NCBI GenBank assembly: GCA_933228675.1
Contig: OW121741.1
Location: 54,851,186-54,915,185, forward strand
DNA length: 64,000 nt
From: Stomorhina lunata
Taxonomy: Eukaryota; Arthropoda; Insecta; Diptera; Rhiniidae
Reading direction: 5' to 3'
The notes below the pieces were generated by a model. The model ran no database searches. It was given only the letters and a program-made list of their open reading frames with translations, and was not told the DNA's origin. Shown in pieces: positions 1 to 10,506 of the stretch (position 1 is the first letter of the stretch; every line of letters begins with the position of its first letter). The position numbers and the translations under genes were made by a program.

Positions 1-50
1 TGTACAACGCTTTTATACTAAATGTCATCATCGTATCTATTATAATAGAT

Positions 51-116
51 AGATAATTATAATTAATTAGCTAATTAGATAATTATAATTAATTAGCTAA
101 TTAGATAATTATAATT
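51..116. repeat. 26-bp tandem repeat
   Basis: About 2.5 copies of a 26-bp unit beginning AGATAATTATAATTAATTAG. Units start at 51, 77 and 103. The sequence is almost pure A/T with many short palindromes (TTAATTAA-like). Confidence 0.85.
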
Positions 117-512
117 TGTCATTTGTTAGCTACTAAGAGATTGCGTTAGGCGAAGTTATACGGGAGCAATAGTCAAACTTGAACGGATTTCTCCCAATTG
201 CAATCAAACAATTTAAATTTTCGTTGATATGTGAGATACATACATAAATATGTAGGTTTTGAACGGATATCATGTACTTAGCTGCATTTTAGTACTTCCT
301 AGGAAAATTACCTATAATTTGATATATAATACATACTCAAATGTTATCATAAGGTTCAAAAGTCAGACATAAAATTAAGATAAAAGCAGTGTGTCTGTCT
401 GCTAAAAACAGATTTGTGGAGCTCCTGGAAGGTATACCCATATGCATTTTACACAAAATTTTAGGATATCGTCCCACCCTGAGCTCCAAAAACTTGACTA
501 CAACAGAAAAAA

Positions 513-577
513 GGACAGACAGGTAGACGAACGGACATACAGGTAGACGGACGGACGGACAAACAGACGGACGGACG
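513..577 (-). repeat. (GTCY)n proto-microsatellite of the mini-me-like element
   Basis: On the plus strand this is a run of ggac/agac/ggat tetramers; on the minus strand it reads GTCCGTCCGTCTG and so on. Such tracts are a diagnostic part of mini-me elements. Shorter tracts of the same kind are at 1365-1382, near 3806 and at 5999-6031. Confidence 0.75.
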
Positions 578-1512
578 CCGCGAAATCGATTCTCCTGCCG
601 ATTCTGAGATGATCGGTACAACTTAAATGGTATTCATAATCATATTTGTGGAGTTTATATCAGATTTTAGGTAAACCTCCCACAAAGAACGCTATCAAAT
701 TTCATCACAATCGGTCCATAAACACCTGAGATATAGCTGAAACAATACTTACAAAATGTCAACAAAATTTCTTAGACACGTACTTTGGCAATTTGCTGTA
801 CATCACAAGTAGTGTTTTGGCGATATCTCAGTTGTTTATGGACCGCTTTTGATAAAATATTATAATGTGCTTGGCGGGGGAATTTCCTAAAATCTGATAT
901 AAAATTTATGTATGTCCGTGCTCCATGAGGATGGTTTTTCCTATTTCTGCATTTCATTTTTTTAACAAACACTCTCTAACGCGTACTTTGGGCAATTTGC
1001 GATACATCAAATTTAGTGTTTTGGCTGTATCTCAGTTGTTTATAGACCGATTTTGCTCAAATTTTACAGAGTGCTTTGGAGGACCATTTCCTACAATATC
1101 CTATCTATATATCTTATATATTTCCTATATAATATATTACCACATGTACACCAGGAGTATCTTGTTTCTCTTATTATTTAAGTGTGTTTCAATCCAAAAT
1201 TTTAAAATTTTCGTCTAATTTTTGGTTTTTTTTCGATATTCTCGGTGTTTATAAACCTATTTTAATAAGATTTAATAGCGTTCATTGCGGGAGAATTTCC
1301 TAAAATCTGGTATATAATTTATGTAGGTCCATCCTCCAGGGGCTTCAGAAACTTGATTTCAACAGACAGACAGACGGACATAGCTTAATATATTCTCCTC
1401 CCGATTCTGAGTCGATCGGTATAATTTTTATTGGGTCTACGATCACTAATAAAAAAAATTACACACGGAATCACAAACTTATAATACCCTTTCACCTATT
1501 GGTGTAGGGTAT

Positions 1513-2228
1513 AATAAGTTTTAAAATCATATTTCTAACTTGTATAGTTTTTGAGATATGAATTATACTTCCATACAGGTTTTTTGCATCTGGTGAACAT
1601 TTTATGTTTTGTCAGAGTTTTTTAATTATTGCGTAGATATATATTTGTATTTTATAAAAATAAGTTTTCTCGCAAAATTTGTTATTTCTATGACACTTGC
1701 TCAATCTGAACGGCCAATTTTCACAATTTTATTTAAACCCAATATATTCTATTAAACCGCTTTATAAAAATTATGTGGTGCATTAATTATTTGATGATAT
1801 CAAATGCATTTATTTTATTTTTAAAGGCTTGTTTTTACATTATATATGCATCAACATAAAAAATCGAACATATATTAAAACTAGAACAATTTGCGGTTAA
1901 TAATTACTTTACCAAGTTAAATGTAAATATATGAGTTTATTTTATGAATTGAATGTCTTCTTAAGTTTTATTTTTAAGTATTTTAAAGCAATGCAAATTA
2001 ATATGGCGGCGGTCTAGGTATAATTTTATGTTACCTCACATCTACATTATATATAAAAAAATCACACTGCGTTTATACCTGATTGTTTATTAGCATTCTC
2101 AACAGAAAATGTCTAAAATGTTTTAAATAAACACTACTTTATATTAGAAGCACGGTGTATTGTTTTTATGGCTTTCATCAATAATCTGTTTATAATGTAA
2201 GTGCAAAATAATACTTGCTTTAAATAAA
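1513..2228. other. AT-rich stretch without recognised gene
   Basis: No open reading frame or known repeat is supported here. The only structure seen is a segment at about 2060-2112 (containing CACACTGCGTTTATACCTGA) that recurs with a few changes at 3460-3505 in the same orientation. Confidence 0.5.
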
Positions 2229-2398
2229 AGTACGTTTACACACGTAGGTGACTTGTTACAAGTTGTGTATACGTATTCTTCTGACATGCAAGTAAAAAAA
2301 TCACTGGCAATCAAAATCGCTTGCAGAAGGTGATTGTGTTAGTAAAAAAATATAAATGTATTGAGCTTGCACTTGCATGTGTAAATGCCGTGTAAATA
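2229..2398 (-). repeat. 170-bp dispersed TTTACAC repeat, single inverted copy
   Basis: This segment begins AGTACGTTTACACACGTAGG and ends with a GTGTAAAT stretch, so both ends carry inverted TTTACAC. The same sequence in opposite orientation occurs at 17772-17957, 19482-19667, 25934-26118 and 41032-41217 inside the duplicated block. It looks like a short TIR element, but the flanking base duplications cannot be defined because the copies share flanks on one side. Confidence 0.6.
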
Positions 2399-2434
2399 TT
2401 TTCTATCCCAACAGTTCTTTACAGAAGTAACTTA

Positions 2435-2605
2435 AGCGGGATTCACCCATTTTGTTCGAAGAAAATTTTTGTCCGGACAAAATTTTTTTTATATGTAGTT
2501 TGACAGCTCTCTTTAAAAGGGAGAGAACATATTTTGTCAAACTACATATAAAAAAAATTTTGTCCGGACAAAAATTTTGTTCCAACAAAATGGGTGAATT
2601 CAGCT
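2435..2605. mobile_element. MITE, PIF/Harbinger-like (TTA target duplication)
   Basis: A 171-bp near-perfect foldback. The outer ends are AGCGGGATTCACCC on the left and, as reverse complement, AGCTGAATTCACCC on the right. The arms continue through TTGTCCGGACAAAATTTT and a TATGTAGTTTGACA block to a short centre near 2510-2530. TTA flanks both ends (2432-2434 and 2606-2608). A 3-bp TTA/TAA duplication is characteristic of PIF/Harbinger elements. It has no coding capacity; open frames within it are by-products of the palindrome. Confidence 0.7.
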
Positions 2606-2621
2606 TTAAAAGCAGTAGGTC

Positions 2622-3379
2622 GTTTCTGTAACTCAAAGTGATAAGTTTTCACAGCGAAAAGTATGAAACAAAAAATTCCACCGTTTCTCGACCTGGAAGA
2701 AAAAAGTGTTTCTGTAACTCAAAGTGAGAACTAGCAACACTGATTACGTTTTTATTGGAAATTTCCAATACATCTGTCAAAAAAGAAAACAGCTGGTAGA
2801 AAAAGTAAAAATTTATCATAAAAAAAAGTTGGTGCAAAAAAATTTAGTAAAAAGATATAAAAAAAAAATTAATTACAAATAAGAAAAAATAGATATAGGT
2901 ATAAAGACATTTATTTATATATTATTTTAAATGTTTAGTGTGGTGTTGTCAGTTGCCGAACAAAACGATTGCCGAAATAATTTTGAGATTCTTTTAATTT
3001 TCTGAAATTAATTAAAATGGAAAATATTTGGATAAACAAAATGAAGCAATTGATTACATTTTATTTAATTATATGTTTAAATAATGTATTTGTTTTTATT
3101 TTTTAGTACAAATGTTTCTTTTTCGGCGCCTTTAATACGTTCGAATTGTTTTGACAGATAAAATGAAAAACTTTTCACATCGTTCGCTTACAGAAACAGT
3201 TTTACTCGCACATTTCCAATAAATTTGACGTAAGTTGTTGAATGACAGATAGTTCTCACAAAAATAATTTACAAAAACACTTGGGTGAAAAAAATGACAT
3301 TTTGTTTCAATTCAACTAGTTTCTTCTTCATTTTCATTGTTCCACTCGAATTATTTATCGATGCGAGAGTTACAGAAAC
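2622..3379. repeat. Segment bounded by inverted GTTTCTGTAACTC repeats
   Basis: GTTTCTGTAACTCAAAGTGA occurs twice directly (2622-2641 and 2708-2727). Its reverse complement begins again at 3367-3379 (GAGTTACAGAAAC), with a shorter match at 3188-3197. This could be an old TIR element of 670-760 bp, or two nested ones. No clear target duplication and no coding frame were found. Confidence 0.35.
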
Positions 3380-3692
3380 TAGGCACAGTACACACGAATG
3401 TGTAGTCTAGGAGCCTAGGCATTATTTTGCAATATTACCAAACATCTACATCAAATATAAAAATCACACTGCGTTTAGACCTGACGGTTTATTAGCGTGC
3501 TGACAAGTTGATTTGTTATTTGAGGGTAGACGAACGTGGTTTGCCTTTCAATTTTGAATACATCCACAAAATTTTACCAACACACTCATACATTTGATTT
3601 TTTGTCTAACAAAAATGTGAAACTTTGTGAAACTCTTCGTCTACTTTTGAAAATAATGTGCAACTTTTTTAAAATTCATCATGTTCTTTTTT

Positions 3693-5697
3693 ATACCCTT
3701 CACCAGTAGGTGAAAGGGTATTATAAGTTTGTAATTCAGTTTGTAATTTTTTCGTTATTCGTCTTAGACCCCATAAAAATTATACCGATCGACTCAGAAT
3801 CGCCATGTCCGTCTGCCTGTCTCTTGAAATCAAGTTTGTGGAGCTCTTGGTGGGTGTACCGAATTATACACCAGATTTTAGGAAATTTCCCTATGCAGCA
3901 CGCTATTGAATTTCATTAAAATCGGTCCATAAACACCCGAGATATCGCTAAAATACTAAACTTCGATGACGAATTTTAAAATTTTTTTTTAAAAATACAG
4001 TTTTTTTTTTAATTATTTAAATTCTCATCGAATTTTCAATTTTGGAGATATCTCTGGTGTTTATAGACCGATTTTGATAAAATTTTATAGCATGTTGCGT
4101 TGGAGTGTTTTCTAAAATCTGATATATTCAAAAATTAAAAAAATTCTGTTTTTTTAAAAAGTTTTTTTAAAATTTGTCAATTTGTGTATATCGATAACTT
4201 TTTTTGGCGATATCTAAGTTATTGATCTACCGGTTTTGATGAAATTCAACAGTGTGCAGCGTTGAATAATTTAATAAAATCTGATATACAGTTCAAAAAA
4301 CTTTTTTTTTAAACACAGTTTTTTGACCAAATTCAAAACTTTTTTTTGAAAAATACAGTTTTTTATTTTTTTTTTTAATTCTCATTGAATTTTGAATTTT
4401 GGCGATATCTCTGGTGTTTATAGACCGATTTTAATAAAATTTAATAGCTTGTTGCGTTGGAGTATTTTCTAAAATCTGATATATAATTAATTTTTTTTTA
4501 AATACTGTTTTTATTTTTTTTAAATATGCCAATTTGCGTACATCGATATTTTTTGCTTTGGCGATATCTCGGATATTGATCCACCGATTTTGATGAAATT
4601 TAATAGTGTGCTGCGTTGAGTGATTTCCTGAAATTTAATATACAGTTCAAAAAAAATTTTAAAAAACACAGTTTTTTGACGAAATTAAAATTTTTTTTGA
4701 AAAACACATTTTTTCAAACAACATTTTTTTTTTAATTCTCATCGAATATTAAATTTTGGCGATACCTCTGGTGTTTATAGATCGATTTGGATGTAATTTA
4801 TATTCCAATTTGCTTACATCGATATATTTTGCTTTGGCGATATCTCACTTATTGAGATTGAATGATTTCCTAATGAATGATTTCCTAAAATTTGATATAC
4901 AGTTCAAAAAACTTTTTTGAAAAAACATAGTTATTTTGAAAAATACAGGTGTTAAAAAAATTAATTCTCATCGAATTTTGATTTTTGGCGATATCTTGGT
5001 GTTTATGGAGAATAAAAAAAAAAAATTAGCATCAAATTTCGAGTTTTGGCTATATCTCAGTTGTAAGTAGAACTATATGTTGCAATTTAATAATGTACTT
5101 CGTAGAATACTATTAATATCTAATACCTATACATATCAGTTATGTCGGTATGTCATCTATAAGCTCATCAAACCTGATTTCAGCATACCGAAATACGTCT
5201 TAAATAAGTGACTTTTGAACATTATAATGACCTTTATTAATATCTTACGTAAGTGCTGGTGTCAAAAGTCTTATCTAAATAGGTCCGCTAAATATCATCA
5301 TTAACCATTCAATCGGTCCTCTAATTTTAAAGATACATGTATTTAAATACGACCTCTCTCAAGGAGCGAAATGTTACAATGTTGTGCAATTTCTGAAATT
5401 GTTTGTATTTCGATCTACCTGCAAAATGTAGATCCAATATAAAACAAATTTATTCACAATCGCCTAAAATTAAAATAAATGTATTAGGATTATGGAGATT
5501 TGAAACTTTTTGAGATTAGAAAATCAATATACATATATTAGTATTTTTGTAGGATTCACTACAATCAGTCTCCAGAAACATACACACTTGTAATTGACCA
5601 AAAACTCTTTCCACTCTGTACTTTACTTTTGTATAACACCATTGGTGAAGGGTATTTAAGGTTCGGCATAGCCGAACATAGCACTCTTACTTGTTTT
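3693..5697 (+). mobile_element. mini-me/INE-1-like element, apparently complete
   Basis: It starts with a hairpin at 3693-3722 (arms of the TACCCTTCACC/GGTGAAAGGGTA type), then 'taccgatcgactcagaatcg' and a short (GTCY)n tract near 3806. The body contains at least five diverged modules of 'cgatatctctggtgtttatagaccgattttgat' type (for example 4040-4110, 4390-4460, 4560-4620). It ends with 'gaagggtatttaag', a GTTCGGC-ATA-GCCGAAC hairpin at 5661-5677 and 'cactcttacttgtttt'. A 5' hairpin, internal repeats and a short 3' hairpin followed by T-rich sequence fit a non-autonomous Helentron-like element. No protein is encoded. Confidence 0.65.
5661..5677 (+). other. 3'-terminal hairpin of the mini-me-like element
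   Basis: Perfect 7-bp stem GTTCGGC/GCCGAAC with loop ATA, 20 bp before the apparent end of the element. The same hairpin with AAA as loop recurs at 29466-29482, 32421-32437, 34973-34989 and 44431-44447 in the satellite domain. Confidence 0.75.
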
Positions 5698-5867
5698 ATA
5701 ATATGTTGCATCGAAAATATGAGAAAATTTTATATTTTCGGCACTGACTAAAAATAACCGTTATTTTCGAATTTTTAATTAAAAAAAGCACACCCAAAAA
5801 AGTATCGCTCAATTTATAACGAGTATGTTTGTTTCATATTTTTTTGCACACTTTTTGTAGGTTATTA

Positions 5868-6590
5868 TACCTTTCACCAATAGGTGAAAGGGTATTATAA
5901 GTTTGTCATTCAGTTTGTAATTTTTTCATTATTTGTCGCAGACCCCACAAAATTTATACCGATCGAATCAGAATCGGCAGGAGAATCCATTAAGCGTTGT
6001 CCGTCTGTCGGTCTGCCTGTCTGTCTGTTGAAATCAAGTTTGTGAAGAGTGTATGGACATAAATTATATATCAGATTTTATAAAATTTTCCTACGCAGCA
6101 CGCTATTAAGTTTCATCAAAATCGGTTGAAAAACGCCTGAGATATCGCCAAAATACCAAAATTTATGTGTGACATATACAATTTTTCATTGAAAAGTACA
6201 TCTCAGAAATAAAAGAAAAACCATACTCATGATGGACTAGCCTTCGTAAATTATATCATATTAAAGGAAATCCTCCCGCGAATTTCTCTGTTAAATTCCA
6301 TCAAAATCGGCCCGTAAACACTTGAAATATCGCCAAAGCACTACATTTGATGATCCCCAAATTGCCGAAAGTGCCCATTTGTCTAAAAAATACATAAAAA
6401 AAATACGAAAAACAAATGTCCTGGAAAATGGGCTTACATAAATTATATATCAGACTTTAGGAAATTCTTTCGCCACGAACGCTATTAAATTTCATGAATA
6501 TTGGTCAAAAAACGCCTTAGATATGGTTAAAATAGTAAAATCGATGTATTGCAAATTGCCAAATTCAAAATTTTTGAGAAAACTTTATTT
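5868..6590 (+). mobile_element. mini-me-like element, 5' part, interrupted by the CR1-like insertion
   Basis: The 5' hairpin is at 5868-5896 (TACCTTTCACC/GGTGAAAGGGTA), followed by the accgatcgaatcagaatcgg motif and a (GTCY)n tract at 5999-6031. Three 'cgatatcgccaaaat'-type modules follow. Sequence of this kind stops near 6590, where a TTTATTTTATTTATTTATTTG tract begins, and resumes near 16270. The gap is filled by the minus-strand CR1-like element. Confidence 0.6.
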
Positions 6591-6757
6591 TATTTATTTA
6601 TTTGAACAATTCGTAATAATAAAGCCTATGAGGCCAAAATATAAAATTATTACAAAAAAAAAAAAAAAATAATCAAAAATTATACTAAAACTAAATAACA
6701 GTATATACTTGAAAAAAATAATAATATATTAATTTAATTTACAATGTAAATATAAAT
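6591..6757 (-). other. 3' end of the CR1-like element, cut off by the LOA-like insertion
   Basis: On the minus strand this reads 'ggcctcataggctttattattacgaattgttc' and ends in a (AAAT)n-type tail, the kind of 3' end usual for CR1/Jockey-like elements. It is separated from the rest of the element (12328 onward) by the LOA-like element and its target duplication. Confidence 0.65.
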
Positions 6758-6769
6758 ACCGATTAATTA
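6758..6769. repeat. Target site duplication, left copy (LOA-like element)
   Basis: ACCGATTAATTA here is repeated at 12316-12327. The leading ACC may belong to the element's own tail, giving a duplication of 9-12 bp. Confidence 0.85.
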
Positions 6770-6770
6770 C

Positions 6771-6878
6771 GTCTCGCTTGAGTCGGATTCAGAATTCGAG
6801 GTTACTGTTCGAATTCTGAATCCGAGGTTACTGTACCGTCGTCTCTCTTGAGTCGGATTCAGAATTCGAGGTTACTGT
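6771..6878 (+). repeat. Direct and inverted repeat at the 5' end of the LOA-like element
   Basis: A ~38-bp segment beginning GTCTCGCTTGAGTCGGATTC occurs at 6771 and, with one change, at 6841. Between them lies a shorter inverted copy (GAATTCTGAATCCGAGG). The unit codes for acidic residues (ESDSEFEVTV) in the ORF1 frame, and similar peptides recur further into ORF1 (DTDTESDITV). Confidence 0.75.
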
Positions 6879-8533
6879 AATCTCAAATTCTGGCCGATCT
6901 CAATCGGGATCTCCTTCAGGATCTAGGGACCCGCTGGTAGGAGAGACCCAGAGGGAACAGACTGACTCTGCCGGTTCTACTGCTATCACAAGTTGTGCGA
7001 CAGAGGTCTCGCTGGATCCGGACACAGAGGGCGATGTCAAAGTGACACCGGCTTTGTGTCAGGGTCCAGCTGGATCTCTTTTGGGTTCTGTGGTTGCAAT
7101 GGAAAGGGAGAGCCAGGCTGAACTGGCTCCGGAAGCCCAGAAAGATCGTTCTGACTGCACCGACAGGACTGAAGCTACTCAGGTCTCTGAGGTTATCGTG
7201 CTTGACACCGACACGGAGAGCGATATCACAGTGATATCGACTTCGGGGCGGGGTAAGGCTAGATCACCTCTTAGATCTTTGGCTTCAGTTGTGAAGGAGA
7301 GCCAGGCCGATCTTATCTCGGGTACCCCTCCACTCCCCTTGGGACGGTTAGTTCGGCAGGACGCTGTGGTGTATGCACCGCCACAGGTTAAGCAAAAACC
7401 CAGCCGAACTAAATTCGCCAAGGCGAAGAGCGCGACTAGAAGTTCTTTGGCCTATCTCAAAAAGATGGCTGACAAGGACCCTAGTCTGCTCGATGCAAAC
7501 GAGAGGAAGAAGCTCAAGAAGCATAGGCAGGTCGTGGCTAAATTCGAAAGGATTTACGGCTCTACCGATGACATCTTGGGTGTCTCCTCAAGCTTTATCA
7601 AGCGAGGCGAAGCTGATAAATCTACAGAGTCCGGTAAAGGACCTGTAGGAAAGTCAGTGGATGCTGGTAGATCCGCGTCACCTAGCAAGGTGTCTGTGGT
7701 GAAACCAGCTGAAGCTGGCAGTTCTACAGTTCCTAACAAGGACCCTGTGGCGAAACCAGCTTCTCCTCGTAAGAGGGCAAGAATGGAGCCTGCTACCGGC
7801 GCCCCCAAGTCTGGGTCTGCGATGGTTGACAAGGCTGGTGTGGGTTGCGGATCTTCGACTACCTCTTCGGGCCCCCGTAAGGAGAGCGTGAAGAGGGCTA
7901 GATCCGGAGACGAGCAACCCACTACGTCAAAAAAGATCAAGAAGTCGGTCAGCCGGGACACAGTTCAGGCAGCTGTCTTAGATCACAATGATCCTCATTG
8001 TAGGATCAAAGATGATCTTTGGGAGCTGATTGAAGCCCGACTGATTGATAGTATTGGTCTTTTTAAGGGGCCGAAGGACGCCATATCATTCAAGGGTGCG
8101 GAATGGCAGAGGGGTGAAGATCGTTAACTGCGATAATGCGAAGTCTTTTGACTTTCTAAAAACCGTGGTTAACGGCTGTGCCGATCTCTGTCCGTCCGCC
8201 AAACTTGACGTGATTTTGGCTTCGGAGCTCCCGGTTCGGCAGGTCGTGACAGCGTGGTTCCCACGTCCGGTAAGGAAGGTGGAAACCATACTGGCAGTAC
8301 TCCAGAACCAGAATAATTTTCTCACATCTGGTTGGAGATTTTTATCTTCTGCCAGCTGTGAGGGAAACAGCGGCAAGGATATCAAGTTCACCGTGGACAA
8401 GATATCCCTTGACAAATTAAAGTCGACAAGGGGCGTTGTCAACTTCGGTATTGGAACCGTCAAGTTTAGGTTTTCTAAGCATGGGGGATCCAAAGAAGCT
8501 GCTAGTGGTGCAGTTAAACCTACACCACTGTGA
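6820..8533 (+). pseudogene. ORF1 protein of the LOA-like element (frameshifted)
   Basis: The reading frame is open from 6820, after a TGA at 6817-6819, to 8127. The first in-frame ATG is at 7099 and a GTG at 7042 is an alternative. The N-terminal third is rich in acidic and Ser/Thr residues and has imperfect repeats (DTDTESDITVISTSG). The middle is basic and Ser/Ala/Lys-rich (SPRKRARMEPATG, KRARSGDEQPTTSKKIKKS), suited to nucleic-acid binding or nuclear import. Near 8103-8110 the frame shifts by +1. The C-terminal part (to the TGA at 8531-8533) reads GVKIVNCDNAKSFDFLKTVV and VILASELPVRQVVTAWFP, resembling the conserved C-terminal domain of ORF1 in related insect elements. No CCHC knuckles are visible. 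Its end overlaps the ORF2 start by about 50 bp. Confidence 0.7.
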
Positions 8534-9641
8534 AGCGGCCTCGGCCGAAATGACAAGGCTACTTGTCGACTCCGGTGTAGATGTGGCCTTGATCCAGGAA
8601 CCCTGGATTCGAGAGAACAGAGTTCAAGGACTCAAGGTCGCAGGCTACACCTTATTTGTCTCAAGCACGGGCGACAAGGTGAGAACCTGTATCTTAGCTA
8701 GGAATACATTAAACTTACGTTTACTTAATTCTTACAGTGGTGGGGATCTAACCGTTGTTGCGAGTGAAGCCGCATGCAAGAATGTCCTCACTGTGGCTTC
8801 AGCCTACTTCCCGTATGAGGCAGAGGACCCTCCGAGTAGCGAGGTGAGGCGGTTGGTAGAGTCCATGAAAAACAACACCTTCATCATGGGCTGTGACGCC
8901 AACGCCCATCACTACCAATGGGGTAGTAGCAACATTAACGAGCGCTGTGAGTCAGTCTTTGATTTCATTACTAATAACCATCTTAGGATCTGCAATAGGG
9001 GCAACGCGCCCACTTTCAGGACAAAAGATAGGGAGGAGGTATTAGACATCACACTGACAAACGCGAAGGACAATCTTATTGAAAACTGGAAGGTATCAAG
9101 CGAATGTTCGTTCTCTGACTGCTTGATCTCCTTCTCTGTCAATTTTAAGAGAGTCAAACCGAGTCCCTACAGGAATCCCCGAAAAACAGATTGGGAGTCC
9201 TTTAGGAGTTCTTCGGACACCATGGTGCGTAATATTCCACTTAGAATCTATTCTGAGGAGGAAACGAACACTGTGGTGACAATGCTCACGGAAAGTTATA
9301 TAACTAGCTATGAACATAGCTGCCCATTAACCTTCCCGGGCAAACGCAAACAGCCTAACTGGTGGACGAAGGAACTAAAGAGCCTTAGGACATGTGTTAG
9401 AAGACTGTTTAATAAGGCCAAACTTACTCGCAGTGATGAGGATTGGACTTATTATAGAGTGAGTTTCAACAAGTATAAGAGCGATCTCAAAAAAGCTAAA
9501 AGGTCAACATGGTTAACCTACTGTGAGAATATCGATTCTGTAAATGAGCTGTCGAGATTTAGGAAATTACTATCCAAGGTCCAATGGTCCAATGGTCCCC
9601 GGATTTATCCTAAAAAGGTCAACATGGTTAACCTACTGTGA
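8481..9641 (+). pseudogene. ORF2 N-terminal part: endonuclease of the LOA-like element
   Basis: The start chosen is ATG 8481 (MGDPKKLLVVQLNLHHC). The endonuclease/exonuclease/phosphatase fold is clear: LNLHHCEAA (Asn site), ALIQEPWI (catalytic Glu), CDANAHHYQWGS (Asp and Asn), EVLDITLTN (late Asp). The usual SDH near the end of the domain is SDC here (SFSDCLISFSV), so the catalytic His seems lost. A basic linker follows (NWWTKELKSLRTCVRRLFNKAK). The frame runs into the first copy of a 115-bp tandem duplication and terminates at 9641. In an intact element this frame would continue into the RT. The product would nick target DNA for target-primed reverse transcription. Confidence 0.8.
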
Positions 9642-9730
9642 GACCATCGATTCTGTAAATGAGCTGTCGAGATTTAGGGAATTACAATCCAAGGACCCAA
9701 TGGTCCCAGGATTTATCCTAAAACCTGATG
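9501..9730 (+). repeat. 115-bp tandem duplication inside ORF2
   Basis: The sequence from AGGTCAACATGGTTAACC at 9501 to ATTTATCCTAAAA is repeated from 9616. The two copies differ at several positions. As 115 is not a multiple of 3, the duplication breaks ORF2 between endonuclease and RT. Confidence 0.9.
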
Positions 9731-10506
9731 GTTCTTGGACTGAATCTAGCCCTGAGACACTCGGACTACTTTTTGACACTCACTTCCCCGGCAATCGGAA
9801 TCCAGATCTGATTATTCACGAGCCTTCTATGGAGCGATTGGGCTCAATACCGAATAAACTGATAGACGAGATAGTCACTTCAGAAAGAATTAAGTGGGCC
9901 GTAAGTACGTTCTTGCCGTACAAGTCAACAGGCCCGGATGGCATTATTCCCGCTATGCTACAGAATTCTTCTGACTATTGTCTATCGATTCTTCATAGTA
10001 TTTTTGCTAGCTGCCTCCATGGGGGCTTCACTCCTAGTGGATGGAGGGAGGTAAGAGTGATTTTCATTCCTAAAGCAGGGAAGGCTAGTCACTCTAAACC
10101 TAAAGATTTTAGACCAATCAGCCTGTCGTCTTTTCTCTTGAAGACACTCGAGCGACTGATTGACCTATTTCTTAGGAACTCTTTAGGTACGCGCATTATT
10201 AGCAACGCTCAACATGCTTATCTCAAGGGTAAATCTGTTGAGAGCGCGTTGCAAGATGTGGTCAGTTTTATTGAAAAGGGCCTAAAATTCAGAGAATATA
10301 CTTTGGCCGCTTTCCTCGATATCGAGGGTGCCTTCAATAATATTACTATTGAAGCAATCAGGGGTTCACTGGAGGACTTAAATATACAGGGCTTCCTAGT
10401 AGATTGGATTGTGAACATGCTTAACAGTAGGATCATCAACTCAAATCTTGGTGACTGTAGTTTACGTAGGAAAGTAACTAGGGGTACTCCACAAGGAGGG
10501 GTTTGA
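9616..10506 (+). pseudogene. ORF2 middle part: reverse transcriptase fingers and palm
   Basis: This frame starts in the second duplicate copy and reads into the RT: FLPYKSTGPDGIIPAML, WREVRVIFIPKAGK, PKDFRPISLSSFLLKTLERL, NAQHAYLKGKSVESALQDVV, then AAFLDIEGAFNNI with the first catalytic Asp. It ends at TPQGGV followed directly by TGA (10504-10506). In relatives this motif continues with about 20 residues (LSPLLW and so on) before the YADD box. Those residues are missing and the frame changes, so a short deletion of about 50-60 bp lies at 10500-10505. Confidence 0.8.

Larger units (their letters stand above)
1..1512 (-). mobile_element. mini-me/INE-1-like non-autonomous element (partial)
   Basis: Read on the minus strand, the element starts at a hairpin at 1484-1512 (complementary arms of TACCCTTTCACC type around a short loop). 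It then has the motif for 'accgatcgactcagaatcgg' and a short (GTCY)n tract (1365-1382), followed by modules resembling 'aaatttcatcaaaatcggtc' and 'gagatatcgcc' repeated every 150-250 bp. A second head with a longer (GTCY)n tract lies at 513-577, so two heads are in tandem or nested. Hairpin plus (GTCY)n is the known signature of dipteran mini-me elements, which belong with INE-1/DINE-1 Helentron-type repeats. No coding capacity. The 3' end is not recognised inside the window. Confidence 0.6.

Noticed and set aside
337..1218. Small ORFs in the first 1.3 kb
   Set aside because: They lie in mini-me-like repeat modules and (GTCY)n tracts (VCPSVRLPVCP), with no homology to proteins.
2403..2837. 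Two minus-strand ORFs of 77 and 62 codons
   Set aside because: The first spans the foldback MITE and the second an AT-rich repeat segment; neither has support.
7179..8556. Minus-strand ORFs opposite ORF1 of the LOA-like element
   Set aside because: Shadow frames of the GC-richer coding strand, which has clear homology.
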